Numbered from the stretch's first letter, positions 1-10,814 are shown. The stretch is 64,000 nt of DNA from Paraburkholderia oxyphila NBRC 105797 (GCF_000685075.1 NZ_BAYD01000001.1:115934-179933), one strand, 5' to 3'. Notes: generated by a model not told the origin, from the letters alone. Translations and numbers: made by a program.

Positions 1-13
1 CCGATTGAGTCAT
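1..13 (-). CDS. Possible first codons of a leftward gene (partial)
   Basis: On the minus strand an ATG at 13-11 opens the frame Met-Thr-Gln-Ser and runs off the left edge. A purine-rich GGAGAC lies about 9 bases upstream. Too little is visible to identify it. Because add and xdhABC lie next to it on the same strand, a further purine gene (permease or guanine deaminase) would fit, but that is a guess from context. Confidence 0.25.
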
Positions 14-132
14 GGGAACATCGTCTCCAAAAATTTCAGGTATTCATAAGCAGGATTCGCGCGTGCCTTGCGTCTTCGCAGATGGCGCGCTGCGTGCGCG
101 CCGCTCCTGAAAACGCGGCGCGCAAAAGCCCT

Positions 133-158
133 GGGGCCGGCGCTCGCGCGCCGGTCCC
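133..158 (-). terminator. Rho-independent-like terminator after add
   Basis: CCGGCGC (137-143), loop TCGC, GCGCCGG (148-154), extended by a GGGG/TCCC pairing on the outside. Read leftward, the hairpin is followed by AGGGCTTTTGC. It lies about 40 bases past the add stop and probably ends the xdhABC-add transcript. Confidence 0.55.
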
Positions 159-199
159 TGTAAAGGGTGAAGCCCTAAGTTGGGACGTCCTGCGCGGGA

Positions 200-1276
<1,077 letters not shown>

Positions 1277-2422
1277 TCACGCGGAATGGATTGTGCCGGG
1301 GACCGCAACGCCAGCGTGCACGGATGCATGCAGGCCAGCCGCGGCGGCCTCGATCGCCTGCAGCAATTGCGCGGCGGCCGAGATCGCGATGACTTCGGGC
1401 GACTTGTCGACGATGCCGTCCACGCCGAGCGGACACTGCATGCGCGCGATCTGCAGCGGGTCGATGCCGCGCGCGGCGAGCCGGTGCTCGAACTGCTTGC
1501 GCTTCGTGTGCGAGCCGATCATGCCGAAGAACACGAAGTCGCCGCGGCGCAGGATGCGCTCGGCAAGATCGAGGTCGCGCGAATGATCGTGCGTCATCAC
1601 GATGAAGCTCGTGCCGGGCGGGGCGGCGTCGATGGCTTCGTCGGGTGCGTCGTTGGCGTCGATCGCGACGTTGGGCGCACCCAGTGCCGCGAACGCTTCC
1701 GGCGAGGGAAACGCGGCGTCGCGCTCGTCCACCCAGCGCACATGGCACGGCAGCGTGCCGAGCACGCGCACCAGCGCCGCGCCCACGTGGCCCGCGCCGA
1801 ACAGCACGACGGGCCAGTCGTTTGGCGCGATGGTCTCGGTGAGCAGCATCGTGCCGTCGCCTTGACCGGGCGTGCCGGTGTCCCAGAGCAGGCAGTCGGG
1901 CGTTTCCACGCCTGGCTCCGGCTCCGAAAGCATGACGGTCGCAACCGCCGCGCTTTCTGCGCTCGCGTCTTGCCGATCCTGACCAGCAGCGTGGCGAACT
2001 GCGCCGCCCGACGGCGTCCCATTCCGCGAGGAGCGGAATGATACGCTACGCACGGTCGATGCGCCCGCCGCGAGCCGGTGCGCGAGCGTCGAGAGCCAGC
2101 CGAGGTCGGACACGTCGAGGCGCTCGAACGCGAGCACGACGGCGCCGCCGCAGCACTGGCCGAGGCTCGGCCCAAGCGCGAAACGCTCGAGGCGCCGCGC
2201 ATGCGGCGTGCGCATACCCTCGCGCAGCACCTGGCGCGCGGTCTCGATGGCCTTCCATTCGAGGTGACCGCCGCCAATCGTGTGGCGGGCTGCTTCGCGC
2301 GTGACGATCATCTTCGTGCCGGCTTCGCGCGGCGCCGAGCCTTCGACGCGCGCGACGGTCACGAGCACGGCGGCGTCGCCATGCGCGAGCAGATGCTGCA
2401 GATCGGTGAGCCAGGCTTGCAT
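1277..2422 (-). CDS. xdhC: Xanthine dehydrogenase accessory protein XdhC
   Basis: XdhC binds the molybdenum cofactor, supports its sulfuration and hands it to XdhB; it is not part of the mature enzyme. The 381-aa protein has the N-terminal XdhC/CoxI domain (GSAPREAGTKMIV near residue 30, then IGGGHLEWKAIE) and a C-terminal Rossmann domain (LFGAGHVGAALVR, about 205-215; GMIGSHTKRKQFEHRL further on). It is longer than usual because of an Arg/Ser/Gly/Gln-rich stretch at roughly 122-155. The DNA for that stretch contains a perfect 8-bp hairpin (2020-2040), suggesting an in-frame inserted repeat. It starts 12 bases after the xdhB stop, so the two are co-transcribed. Confidence 0.93.
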   Translation of the reverse strand: MQAWLTDLQHLLAHGDAAVLVTVARVEGSAPREAGTKMIVTREAARHTIGGGHLEWKAIETARQVLREGMRTPHARRLERFALGPSLGQCCGGAVVLAFERLDVSDLGWLSTLAHRLAAGASTVRSVSFRSSRNGTPSGGAVRHAAGQDRQDASAESAAVATVMLSEPEPGVETPDCLLWDTGTPGQGDGTMLLTETIAPNDWPVVLFGAGHVGAALVRVLGTLPCHVRWVDERDAAFPSPEAFAALGAPNVAIDANDAPDEAIDAAPPGTSFIVMTHDHSRDLDLAERILRRGDFVFFGMIGSHTKRKQFEHRLAARGIDPLQIARMQCPLGVDGIVDKSPEVIAISAAAQLLQAIEAAAAGLHASVHAGVAVPGTIHSA

Positions 2423-2434
2423 CCGGCAGTTCTC

Positions 2435-4828
2435 CTACTTGACGACAACTTCAATGGGGGCGGCGGCCTGCGCGCTGGCCGTGCGCGCACGCAGGGCATC
2501 GAGCGCGTCGAGGATCGCTTCGGGCGTGGCGGGCGCGATGAGCGGCGCGGCCTCCCGGGCCCCGGGCACGGCGGCGCCGATCGCATCGCGGATCGCGAGG
2601 AGCACCGAGAACGGCAGCAGCAACGGCGGCTCGCCTACGGCTTTCGAGCGGAACACGGTGGGCTCGGCGTTCTCGTTGCGGTAGAGCTGCACGTTGAACG
2701 CCACGGGCGTATCGCTGATCGCCGGAATCTTGTAGGTGGACGGCGCGTGCGTCATCAGCTTGCCGTCGCGGTTCCACCAGAGCTCTTCGCTCGTGAGCCA
2801 GCCCATGCCCTGGATGTAGCCGCCTTCCACCTGGCCGATGTCGATGGCGGGGTTGATCGACTGGCCCGCGTCGTGCAGCACGTCGGCGCGCACGAGCTTC
2901 CATTCGCCCGTGAGCGTGTCGATGACCACTTCGGACACCGCCGCGCCATAGGCAAAGTAGTAGAACGGATGGCCGGTGAGCGTTTTCGCGTCCCAATGCA
3001 CTTTGGGCGTCGCGTAAAAGCCATCGGACCATAGTTGCACGCGCTTCAGATACGCGAATTCCACGAAGTCCGCGAACGCGATTACCTGGCCGTTTGCGTG
3101 GACTTTGCCGTCTTCGAACACGATTTCGCCGGGCGTGCCGCCGTGCTGTGCGGCAGCGAGTTCGGCGAGGCGCGCGCGGATCGAGAGCGCCGCGTCTTCG
3201 GCGGCCTTGCCGTTCAGATCGCTGCCGGTCGAGGCGGCGGTGGCGGAGGTGTTGGCCACCTTCGACGTGTCGGTCGCGCTCACGCGCACCTGTGCGAGCG
3301 GCAGCCCGAATACGCCGGCCACCACCTGTGCGACCTTCGTGTTGAGCCCCTGGCCCATTTCGGTGCCGCCGTGATTCACGAGCACGGAGCCGTCGCGATA
3401 GACGTGCACGAGCGCGCCCGCCTGGTTCAGGTGCGGGACGTTGAACGAGATGCCGAACTTCACCGGCGTGAGCGCGATGCCGCGCTTGAGCACGGGGCTC
3501 GCGCGGTTGAACGCGGCGAGCGCGGTGCGGCGTGCGGCGTATTGGCTCGACGAGAGCAACTCGTCGGTGAGCGGAACGAGCACGTTGTCCTCGACACGCT
3601 GCCCATACGGCGTGACGTCGCGCTCGCCGACGCCGTAGTAGTTCGCGCGACGCACCTCGAGCGGATCGCGCCCGAGCGCCCTGGCGATGCTGTCGAGCAT
3701 CACCTCCATCACGAGCGCGCCCTGCGGTCCGCCGAAGCCGCGGAACGCCGTGTTCGATTGCGTGTTGGTTTTGCAGCAGAGCGCGACGATCTCGACGTCC
3801 GAAAGGTAGTAGGCGTTGTCGAAATGGCAGACCGCGCGCGTGGCGACCGCGCCCGAAAGATCGGCGGAATAGCCCGCGCGCAGCGCGATTTCCACGCGCG
3901 CGCCGAGTAGGCGGCCTGCGTCGTCGTAGCCGGCTTCGTATTCGTAGAGCGCGTCGTGGCGCTTGCCGGTGATGAGGAAATCGTCGTCGCGGTCGGCGCG
4001 CAGCTTCACGGGGCGCCCCAGCTTGTGCGCGGCGAGCGCGGCCACGCAAGCGAACAGCGCTGACTGCGATTCCTTGCCGCCGAAGCCGCCGCCCATGCGC
4101 CGACATTCGCACATCACGCGATGCACGGGCCAGTTGAGCAAGTGCGCGACCAGCTGCTGCATCTCGCTCGGGTGCTGCGTCGAGCTGTAGACGAGCATGC
4201 CGTCCTGTTCCTCGGGCAGCGCGTACGCGACCTGGCCTTCGAGATAGAACTGCTCCTGGCCGCCCACGGCGAATGTTCCGGCGATACGGTGCGGCGCCGC
4301 CGCAATGCGCGCCGCCGGCTCACCGCGCGTGAGGCGCAGCGGTGGCAGGACGTATTGCTGGCGCGCTTTCGCGTCGGCGATGGTGAGCACCGGCTCGAGC
4401 GGCTCGTAGCGCACCACGTCTTCGCTTGCGGCGAGCGCGGCCGCGCGGCGCGCGAGCGCGTGGCTCGTCGCGATCACGGCGAACACGGGCTGGCCGAGAT
4501 ACTGCACTTCATCGTGCGCGAGGACCGGGTCGTCATGCAGGACCGGGCCGCAGTTGTTCTCGCCGGGGATGTCGGCGGCGGTGAGCACCGCGACGACGCC
4601 CGGCATGGCGCGTACGCGCTCGAGATCGAGCGATGCGATGCGCGCATGCGCATGGCGCGAGAGGCCGAGCGCGGCATGCAGCGTGCCGTGCAGTTCGGGG
4701 ATGTCGTCGGTGTAGCGCGCTTCCCCGCTTACGTGCAGGTCGGCGGACTCGTGCGGCAACGGCGCGCCGAGCGCAGCCTGGGCCGCATGCGCGGTTTGTG
4801 CAACGAACGGATCGGACTGGCGGTTCAT
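2435..4828 (-). CDS. xdhB: Xanthine dehydrogenase, molybdopterin-binding large subunit XdhB
   Basis: Large subunit (797 aa) of the two-subunit bacterial xanthine dehydrogenase, which oxidises hypoxanthine and xanthine to urate with NAD+. It carries the moco site: GGQEQFYLEGQ, CRRMGGGFGGKESQ, TAFRGFGGPQG, GGTEMGQGLNTK, and the catalytic Glu in AVGEPPLLLPFSV near the C-terminus. The Met at 4828 is chosen because it overlaps the xdhA stop by four bases (ATGA), a normal translational coupling. An upstream Met at 4921 would add 31 residues of non-homologous Arg-rich sequence. xdhC follows directly. Confidence 0.96.
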   Translation of the reverse strand: MNRQSDPFVAQTAHAAQAALGAPLPHESADLHVSGEARYTDDIPELHGTLHAALGLSRHAHARIASLDLERVRAMPGVVAVLTAADIPGENNCGPVLHDDPVLAHDEVQYLGQPVFAVIATSHALARRAAALAASEDVVRYEPLEPVLTIADAKARQQYVLPPLRLTRGEPAARIAAAPHRIAGTFAVGGQEQFYLEGQVAYALPEEQDGMLVYSSTQHPSEMQQLVAHLLNWPVHRVMCECRRMGGGFGGKESQSALFACVAALAAHKLGRPVKLRADRDDDFLITGKRHDALYEYEAGYDDAGRLLGARVEIALRAGYSADLSGAVATRAVCHFDNAYYLSDVEIVALCCKTNTQSNTAFRGFGGPQGALVMEVMLDSIARALGRDPLEVRRANYYGVGERDVTPYGQRVEDNVLVPLTDELLSSSQYAARRTALAAFNRASPVLKRGIALTPVKFGISFNVPHLNQAGALVHVYRDGSVLVNHGGTEMGQGLNTKVAQVVAGVFGLPLAQVRVSATDTSKVANTSATAASTGSDLNGKAAEDAALSIRARLAELAAAQHGGTPGEIVFEDGKVHANGQVIAFADFVEFAYLKRVQLWSDGFYATPKVHWDAKTLTGHPFYYFAYGAAVSEVVIDTLTGEWKLVRADVLHDAGQSINPAIDIGQVEGGYIQGMGWLTSEELWWNRDGKLMTHAPSTYKIPAISDTPVAFNVQLYRNENAEPTVFRSKAVGEPPLLLPFSVLLAIRDAIGAAVPGAREAAPLIAPATPEAILDALDALRARTASAQAAAPIEVVVK

Positions 4829-6399
4829 GGTGCATCTCCCGCAAGTGCAGCGCCGGGGGCCACGCCGGTTTCGTCGACGACTTCCGCCTCGGAGGCAAAC
4901 ACGAAGGCGTTCACGTCGCACAGCGCGAGCGGCGCGTCGTCGCGCGTTTCGAGCCAGCAGCGCCAGAGCAGATTGCGCGCGACCTTCAGACGATACGCGG
5001 CGCTCGCGCGCATGTCGGTGAGGGGCTGATAGTCGGCGTCGAGCGCGGCCATCGCGCGCTGCGCGGCCGCTTCGTTCCAGTGTGCACCCGTGAGTGCCGC
5101 TTCGGCATGCGCGGCGCGCTGCGGGATCGCAGCCATGCCGCCGTACGCGATGCGCGCGTTGACGATCGTGCCGTCCTCGCCGATCTCGAGCGCAAACGCC
5201 GCGCAGACCGCCGAGATGTCCTGGTCGTAGCGCTTGGACACCTTGTAGGTGCGAAACCGCAGCGTCGGCACGGGGCGCGGCACGCGGATCGCCTCGACGA
5301 ACTCACCGGCTTCGAGCACGCTCTTCTGATAGCCGGTGTAGAACGCCGCGAGCGGCAGCATGCGCACGCGCGCGGCGCGGCGCAGCACGACCACGGCGTC
5401 GAACGCGAGCAGCGCCGGCATCGAGTCGCCGATCGGCGAGCCGTTCGCCACATTGCCGCCCAGCGTGCCCGCGTTGCGGATCGGCAACGAGGCGAAGCGC
5501 GCCCACAGCTCGGCGAGCTCGGGATAGTCGACGGCGAGCGCCGCATAGGCATCTTCGAGCGGGACGGCGGCGCCGATCGTGAGCGTCTGCGCGTCGCGCG
5601 CGATGGCCCGCAATTCGGCGACCTGGCCGGTGTAGATCACGTCGCCCAGATCGCGCAGCTGTTTGGTGACCCACAGCCCGACGTCCGTGCCGCCCGCGAG
5701 CACGCGCGCCTGCGGATGCTCGGCGCGCAGCGCGGCGAATGCTTCGAGCGTGCGCGGCGCGAAGAACGTGGCATGGCCGTGCACGGCGCCACGCGCGTCG
5801 GGGCCTTCGTAGACGAAGGTTTCGCTGCGCGCGATCGAGCGCAGCGCGGCTTCGAGCGGCTCGCGCGCGAGCGCGACGCGCGGATAGCTCGCCACGTCGA
5901 ACATGCGTTGGGTCGCGTCGATGATCGGCCGGTAGCCGGTGCAGCGGCACAGATTGCCGGAGAGCGCCTGATCGATTTCGTCGCGCGTCGGCAGGCCCGC
6001 GTCGGCGCCCTGGCGCTCGTAGAGCGCCCACATCGACATGACGAAACCGGGCGTGCAGAAGCCGCACTGCGAGCCGTGGCAGTCCACCATGGCCTGCTGG
6101 ACGGGATGCAGCGCGCCGTCGTGGGCGCGCAGGTCTTCGACGGTGAAGAGCGCGCGGCCGTCGAGCGTGGGGAGAAACTGGATGCAGGCGTTGACCGCCT
6201 TGAGCGCGAGATGGCCGTCCTCGTCGAGTTCGCCGATTACGACCGTGCAGGCGCCGCAGTCGCCCTCGGCGCAGCCTTCCTTGGTGCCACAGACGTGCAA
6301 ATCCTCGCGCAGGTGCTGGAGCACGGTGCGTGTGATGGGCGCGTCATGCACCTCGTGCACGGCGCCACGACGGACGAAGCGGATGGTTTGCGTTGTCAT
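4825..6399 (-). CDS. xdhA: Xanthine dehydrogenase, FeS/FAD small subunit XdhA
   Basis: Small subunit (524 aa) that carries electrons from the moco centre through two [2Fe-2S] clusters to FAD and NAD+. The N-terminal plant-type ferredoxin fold has CGTKEGCAEGDCGAC. The second cluster domain has GSQCGFCTPGFVMS and NLCRCTGYRPI. The FAD domain has RVLAGGTDVGLWV and NAGTLGGNVANGSPIGD. The start at 6399 (MTTQTIRF) is preferred over a Met six codons upstream because homologues begin there; the Shine-Dalgarno is weak for both. It is the first gene of the xdhABC-add operon. Confidence 0.95.
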   Translation of the reverse strand: MTTQTIRFVRRGAVHEVHDAPITRTVLQHLREDLHVCGTKEGCAEGDCGACTVVIGELDEDGHLALKAVNACIQFLPTLDGRALFTVEDLRAHDGALHPVQQAMVDCHGSQCGFCTPGFVMSMWALYERQGADAGLPTRDEIDQALSGNLCRCTGYRPIIDATQRMFDVASYPRVALAREPLEAALRSIARSETFVYEGPDARGAVHGHATFFAPRTLEAFAALRAEHPQARVLAGGTDVGLWVTKQLRDLGDVIYTGQVAELRAIARDAQTLTIGAAVPLEDAYAALAVDYPELAELWARFASLPIRNAGTLGGNVANGSPIGDSMPALLAFDAVVVLRRAARVRMLPLAAFYTGYQKSVLEAGEFVEAIRVPRPVPTLRFRTYKVSKRYDQDISAVCAAFALEIGEDGTIVNARIAYGGMAAIPQRAAHAEAALTGAHWNEAAAQRAMAALDADYQPLTDMRASAAYRLKVARNLLWRCWLETRDDAPLALCDVNAFVFASEAEVVDETGVAPGAALAGDAP

Positions 6400-6740
6400 G
6401 TGAAACCCGGGAGACATTGCGGATCAGGCGCGCGTTACGCAGGGAGCCGGGGCGCGCCTTGACTGCCAGTCCGGCCTCGCGCACGTAGATCGCCATCCAG
6501 TTCCGAATTTAGCACCGACAGCGGCCGGAAAGTATTCCTTCTGGAAGATGGGGGTTATGCGGCGGCGCCCATGACAGAACGCTGCATGATCCGGCCCTTT
6601 CGGGCGGTGGCGAGGAGGGGGACGCGCCGCCGGATGAGGGGCGGCGCGGGGGAAAGGGTCGTGCCTGGCCGGGTATGCGAGGCGGGTGGATGGCGCCGCA
6701 AACGCCGGTGGTTATGGGGCGGCGCGCGGCGCGACGGCGC
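6400..6740. other. Intergenic region upstream of xdhA and downstream of dsbB
   Basis: This 341-base gap holds the xdhA promoter region and the 3' flank of dsbB. I see a short dyad TTCC-TTCT-GGAA near 6535-6546 and GC-rich filler. No RNA gene, repeat or confident promoter hexamer pair could be picked out. A purine-responsive regulator site is plausible, but none is recognisable by eye. Confidence 0.4.
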
Positions 6741-7271
6741 TTAGCGCCGGATGCCGGGCCACGCCACCTGGCGGCGGCGGTTGCGCCACAGGCTGGCGAG
6801 CACCACGATGAACATGACAGCGAAGGCGAGCACCGACCAGAGCGGCAGCGTGAGGCCGAGGATCGGCGGATAGGTGGTTTCGCACAGGCCCTGGACCTTG
6901 AAGACGCCGGGCAGCCAGTGCGCGGGTGGCAGCGCGTCGACGATGGGCTGCAGCGTGTCGAAGCCGCAGCTGAAGCTCGGCACGGCCTGCACCCAGGCGA
7001 GCTTGGCGGAGGCGAAGATGCCGCCCGCCGCCGAAATCACCACCAGCGCTTCGAGCGTGCGGACGGCGCGCCAACTGGCGAAGCGCGCGCCAAGGAACGC
7101 GAAGATCGCAATCAGGATGAAGAAGTAGCGCGAGAGGATGCACAGCGGGCAGGGGTCCTGGTGCTCGACGTACTGGAAGTAGAGCGCCCCGCCCAGCAGC
7201 GCGAGGCAGATCAGGCCGAGGAGGACCAGCAGGCGGCGCTCGCGGCGCAGCCGCGCGTTATCGTCGTTCAT
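6741..7271 (-). CDS. dsbB: Disulfide bond formation protein DsbB
   Basis: Inner-membrane quinone reductase (176 aa) that reoxidises periplasmic DsbA. Four hydrophobic segments are visible (about 13-34, 48-65, 72-92, 141-162). The two redox pairs are in place: Cys41-Cys44 (CPLC, quinone-proximal, first periplasmic loop) and Cys102-Cys130 in the second periplasmic loop. The length matches the family. It stands alone between xdhA and the amidase. No dsbA is nearby. Confidence 0.95.
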   Translation of the reverse strand: MNDDNARLRRERRLLVLLGLICLALLGGALYFQYVEHQDPCPLCILSRYFFILIAIFAFLGARFASWRAVRTLEALVVISAAGGIFASAKLAWVQAVPSFSCGFDTLQPIVDALPPAHWLPGVFKVQGLCETTYPPILGLTLPLWSVLAFAVMFIVVLASLWRNRRRQVAWPGIRR

Positions 7272-7439
7272 GTGACTCGTTTATTCGGGTTGAACAGCGC
7301 AGCCGGCCTCGGGCAAGTCCTGGTAGCGGCGGCTGCAGCGGCGTTTCGCGATTCTAGCGCGAAGGGGGGATCGCGCGAGCGAGCGCCCTTGACCCCGCGC
7401 AGGCGAAGCCTGCACGGGTCACCGCGCCCCTTTTTACGG

Positions 7440-8840
7440 TTAGCGCAGTGGGGCGAGCACCGCTTCCACGCCGCGGCCGATCGCGAGGATCGTGTCGTCG
7501 GCGTAGGGGGCGCCGGCCAGCATCAGCCCCACCGGCGCCTCGCCGGGATGGTGGATCGGCAGCGAAAGGGCGCAGGCGTCGAGAAAGTTGAAGGCGCTCG
7601 GGTTGCGCAGCACGAGCGCATTGGCGCGCGCGAACGCGTCGTCGTCGGCGACGAGCGGGGCGAGCGCGGGCGGCGCGATCGGCACGGTCGGGGCGATCAC
7701 GGCGTCAAAGCGCGACCAGAGCGTGGCCTGCGCCTCGTCCATCAGGGCGGCGCGCGCGGCGATCAGGTCGAGATAGTCGGCGGCGCTCGCAGGCTCGCCC
7801 TTGAGGATGCGCACGAGCACGCGCGGGTCGTACTGGTCGCGGTGTTGCGCGAGCAGCGGGCGATGCCACGCGTAGGCCTCGATCGGCGAGAAGCCGATGC
7901 GGTTGATCCCGGCGAGGCGCTCGAATGGCGAAAAGCGCACCTCGTTCACGATCGCACCGGCTGCATCGAGGTGCTTGAGCGCCGTGTCCAGCGCCTCGGC
8001 CACGTAAGGGTCGATGTCGTCCGTCACGTAGTTCGTGAGGACGCCGATGCGCACGCCGTCCAGATGCCGCGTCGCGGGCACGTGCGGGGCCAGCCCGGCG
8101 AGGATGCGGTCCACGAGTGCACAGCACGCCACCGTGTTGCCGATCGGGCCGAACGAGTCGAGCGTGGGCGAGAGCGGCACGCCGCCCGTCTTCGGGATGC
8201 GCGCGGCCGTGGGCTTGAAGCCGGTGAGGCCGCAGAACGCAGCCGGGATGCGGATCGAGCCGCCCGTGTCGGTGCCGAGCGCGACGGCGGACATGCCATC
8301 GGCGACCGAGGCCGCCGCGCCCGACGATGAGCCGCCCGCGATGCGCTCGTCGCCGGCCACGCCGCGCCGGTAAGGCGAGAGCGGCGTGCCGTAGTGCGGG
8401 TTCAGGCCGAGCCCGGAGAACGCGAACTCGCTCATGTTGGTGCGGCCGACGAGCACCGCGCCCGCATGGCGCAGGCGCGCGACCGCGGTCGCGTCGGCGC
8501 TCGCGGGCGCCGCGTTCGCGAGCACCGTGGAGCCGGCGCGCGTGACTTCGCCTTGCACGTCGAACAGGTCCTTCACCGAGACGGGAATGCCCGCGAGCGG
8601 CGAAAGCACCGTGCCCGAGGCGCGCAGCCGGTCGTGCGCATCGGCGGCGGCGCGCACGCGCTCAGGGTCGACGTGCGTGAACACGGTGGCGCCCTGGCCG
8701 GACGCGGCGGCGATGCGCTCGAGCGCGGCCTCGGCGAGCGCGCGGCTCGTGGTGCGGCCCGCGGCGAGGTCGGCGGCCAATTGGGCGAGCGGAGGGAATG
8801 GCGTGAAAGCGGATGGGGAGGTTGAAGGCGTGGCGGTCAT
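7440..8840 (-). CDS. Amidase signature-family hydrolase
   Basis: Cytoplasmic Ser-cisSer-Lys amidase of 466 aa. Lys90 lies in GIPVSVKDLFDV, the Gly/Ser-rich signature GGSSSGAAA is at 169-177, and the likely nucleophile is Ser195 in GTDTGGSIR. The fold relates it to GatA, AtzF and indole-acetamide hydrolases. No gatB or gatC is nearby and the C-terminal part is short, so this is a stand-alone amidase of unknown substrate rather than the tRNA amidotransferase. The start at 8840 (MTATPSTSP) is chosen because more upstream Mets would reach into the divergent antiporter promoter and add basic, non-homologous sequence. Confidence 0.88.
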   Translation of the reverse strand: MTATPSTSPSAFTPFPPLAQLAADLAAGRTTSRALAEAALERIAAASGQGATVFTHVDPERVRAAADAHDRLRASGTVLSPLAGIPVSVKDLFDVQGEVTRAGSTVLANAAPASADATAVARLRHAGAVLVGRTNMSEFAFSGLGLNPHYGTPLSPYRRGVAGDERIAGGSSSGAAASVADGMSAVALGTDTGGSIRIPAAFCGLTGFKPTAARIPKTGGVPLSPTLDSFGPIGNTVACCALVDRILAGLAPHVPATRHLDGVRIGVLTNYVTDDIDPYVAEALDTALKHLDAAGAIVNEVRFSPFERLAGINRIGFSPIEAYAWHRPLLAQHRDQYDPRVLVRILKGEPASAADYLDLIAARAALMDEAQATLWSRFDAVIAPTVPIAPPALAPLVADDDAFARANALVLRNPSAFNFLDACALSLPIHHPGEAPVGLMLAGAPYADDTILAIGRGVEAVLAPLR

Positions 8841-9047
8841 GGCAGCGGGGGCATCGATGGCAATACGGTGGGCGGGGGTGCCGCGGGCGCGTCGTGACGC
8901 GTACGACGGCCGTGCAATGCGGCCATGCGCCGCGGCAAGGGACACATCATTGTAGAACGTGAATTTTTCTTGAGTAGCGATTTGGCGAGTCGCACGCATC
9001 GGGTAACATTCAACTTTTCGATAGCATTTTGTAAGGATATTCTGCCC

Positions 9048-10814
9048 ATGCACCAGGGAATCGGCTTCATTCAGGATCTGGCAGTCGTGATGGCGATCGC
9101 GGGGATCGTCACCGTGCTGTTTCATCGCCTGAAGCAGCCGGTGGTGCTCGGCTATATCGCGGCGGGCGTGATCATCGGGCCGTACACGCCGCCGTTCCAG
9201 CTCATCCACGACGAGCAGACCATCCAGACGATGGGCGAGCTGGGCGTGGTGTTCCTGATGTTCTCGCTCGGGCTCGAATTCAGTCTGCGCAAGCTGTTCC
9301 AGGTGGGCGCGACCGCCATCGTGGCGGCGCTATCCGAAATCGTGGTGATGCTGTGGATCGGCTACGAGATTGGCCGCGCGTTCGGCTGGGCCGCCATGGA
9401 TTCGCTGTTTCTCGGCGCGATCCTCGCCATTTCTTCCACCACCATCATCGTCAAGGCGCTCGCCGATCTGGGCGTGAAGCGCGAGCCGTTCGCGCAGCTC
9501 GTGTTCGGCATCCTGATCGTCGAGGACATTCTCGGCATCGCCATGCTCGTGCTGCTCGGCGGCATTGCCCAGACGGGCGAGCTCTCGCCCGGCATCGCGT
9601 TCGTCACGCTCGGCAAGCTGTTGCTCTTCATGACGGTGTCGCTGCTCGCGGGCATCCTGATCGTGCCGCGCGTGCTCGGCTACGTGGCGCGCGTGGGCAG
9701 CGACGAGATGCTGCTCGTTGCGGTGCTCGGCTTTTGCTTCGGCTTTTGCCTGCTGGTGGTGAAGCTCGATTACTCGATTGCGCTCGGCGCGTTCCTGATC
9801 GGCGCGATCATGGCCGAGTCGCGCCATCTGCCACGCATCGAGCATCTGGTCGCGCCGCTGCGCGACGCGTTCTCGGCCATCTTCTTCGTGACGATCGGCC
9901 TGATGCTCAATCCGCTCGTGCTGGTCGACTACGCGTGGCCGATCGCGGTGATCTCGCTCGCCGTGGTGTTCGGCAAACTCGTCTCGTGCGGGCTCGGCAC
10001 CTTCCTTGCCGGCCGCGATGGCCGCACGGCGATGCGTGTCGGGATGACGGTGTCGCAGATCGGCGAGTTCTCCTTCATCATCGCTTCGCTCGGCCTCACG
10101 CTGAAGGTGACGAGCGCCTTTCTCTATCCGATCGCCGTGACCGTCTCGGCGATCACGACACTCACCACGCCGTATCTGATCCGCTTCGCCGATCCGCTCT
10201 CGCAGCGGCTTGCGCGCGCGATGCCGCCCGCGGTGTCGAACGTCTTCGGCATGTACAGCCAGTGGCTGCGCTGCCTGATGCCGCGCTCGGATGGCACGCA
10301 GGGCCCGACGCTGTTTGCGCTCACGAAGCGCATCGTCGTGCAGGTCGCGGTGAATCTCGCGCTGGTCGCGGCGATTTTCATCGGCGCGTCGTATGGCGCA
10401 CGCTACGCGTTGCCGGTGCTCGCGGGCTGGGTGCCCGACGAGCGCATCCAGCGCGTGGTGCTCTGGAGCGCCGCGCTGCTGCTCGCGATTCCGTTTCTGG
10501 TCGCCGTCTGGCGCAAGACGCAGTCGCTCGCGCTGTTGCTCGCCGAGGTGAGCGTGCAGCCAGAAAAGGCGGGGCGCTTCACGCGTGCGCTGCGTCATGC
10601 GATCGCCGAGCTCGTGCCGGCCGTCTCGATGATCGGCGTGTTCGTGCTGGTCGCCGCGCTCTCGGGGACGATCTTGCCGCCCACGGGCTTCCTGATTGGC
10701 GTGCTGGTGTGCGCGGCGGGGCTCACGATGCTGCTGTGGCGCTGGTGCGTGAAGATCCACGCGAGCATGCAGATCGCGCTGCGCGAGACCTTCGACGAGC
10801 GGCCGGAGCCGTAA
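9048..10814 (+). CDS. CPA2-family cation/proton antiporter without an RCK domain
   Basis: Inner-membrane monovalent cation:proton antiporter-2 of 588 aa. The N-terminal 380 residues form a Na/H-exchanger domain of about 12 helices, with FLMFSLGLEFSLRKLF and the FFVTIGLMLNP motif typical of KefB/KefC/YbaL. Unlike those proteins it has no C-terminal TrkA-N/RCK nucleotide-binding domain (no GxGxxG). Instead there are further hydrophobic segments at roughly 420-560. The start at 9048 (MHQGIGF) has an AAGGA box about 10 bases upstream. It is divergent from the amidase. The ion could be K+ or Na+; the sequence does not decide. Confidence 0.88.
   Translation: MHQGIGFIQDLAVVMAIAGIVTVLFHRLKQPVVLGYIAAGVIIGPYTPPFQLIHDEQTIQTMGELGVVFLMFSLGLEFSLRKLFQVGATAIVAALSEIVVMLWIGYEIGRAFGWAAMDSLFLGAILAISSTTIIVKALADLGVKREPFAQLVFGILIVEDILGIAMLVLLGGIAQTGELSPGIAFVTLGKLLLFMTVSLLAGILIVPRVLGYVARVGSDEMLLVAVLGFCFGFCLLVVKLDYSIALGAFLIGAIMAESRHLPRIEHLVAPLRDAFSAIFFVTIGLMLNPLVLVDYAWPIAVISLAVVFGKLVSCGLGTFLAGRDGRTAMRVGMTVSQIGEFSFIIASLGLTLKVTSAFLYPIAVTVSAITTLTTPYLIRFADPLSQRLARAMPPAVSNVFGMYSQWLRCLMPRSDGTQGPTLFALTKRIVVQVAVNLALVAAIFIGASYGARYALPVLAGWVPDERIQRVVLWSAALLLAIPFLVAVWRKTQSLALLLAEVSVQPEKAGRFTRALRHAIAELVPAVSMIGVFVLVAALSGTILPPTGFLIGVLVCAAGLTMLLWRWCVKIHASMQIALRETFDERPEP

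Noticed and set aside
2078..3910. Long plus-strand frames opposite xdhB/xdhC
   Set aside because: No domain, composition of antisense shadows, and fully covered by strong XdhB/XdhC homology on the other strand.
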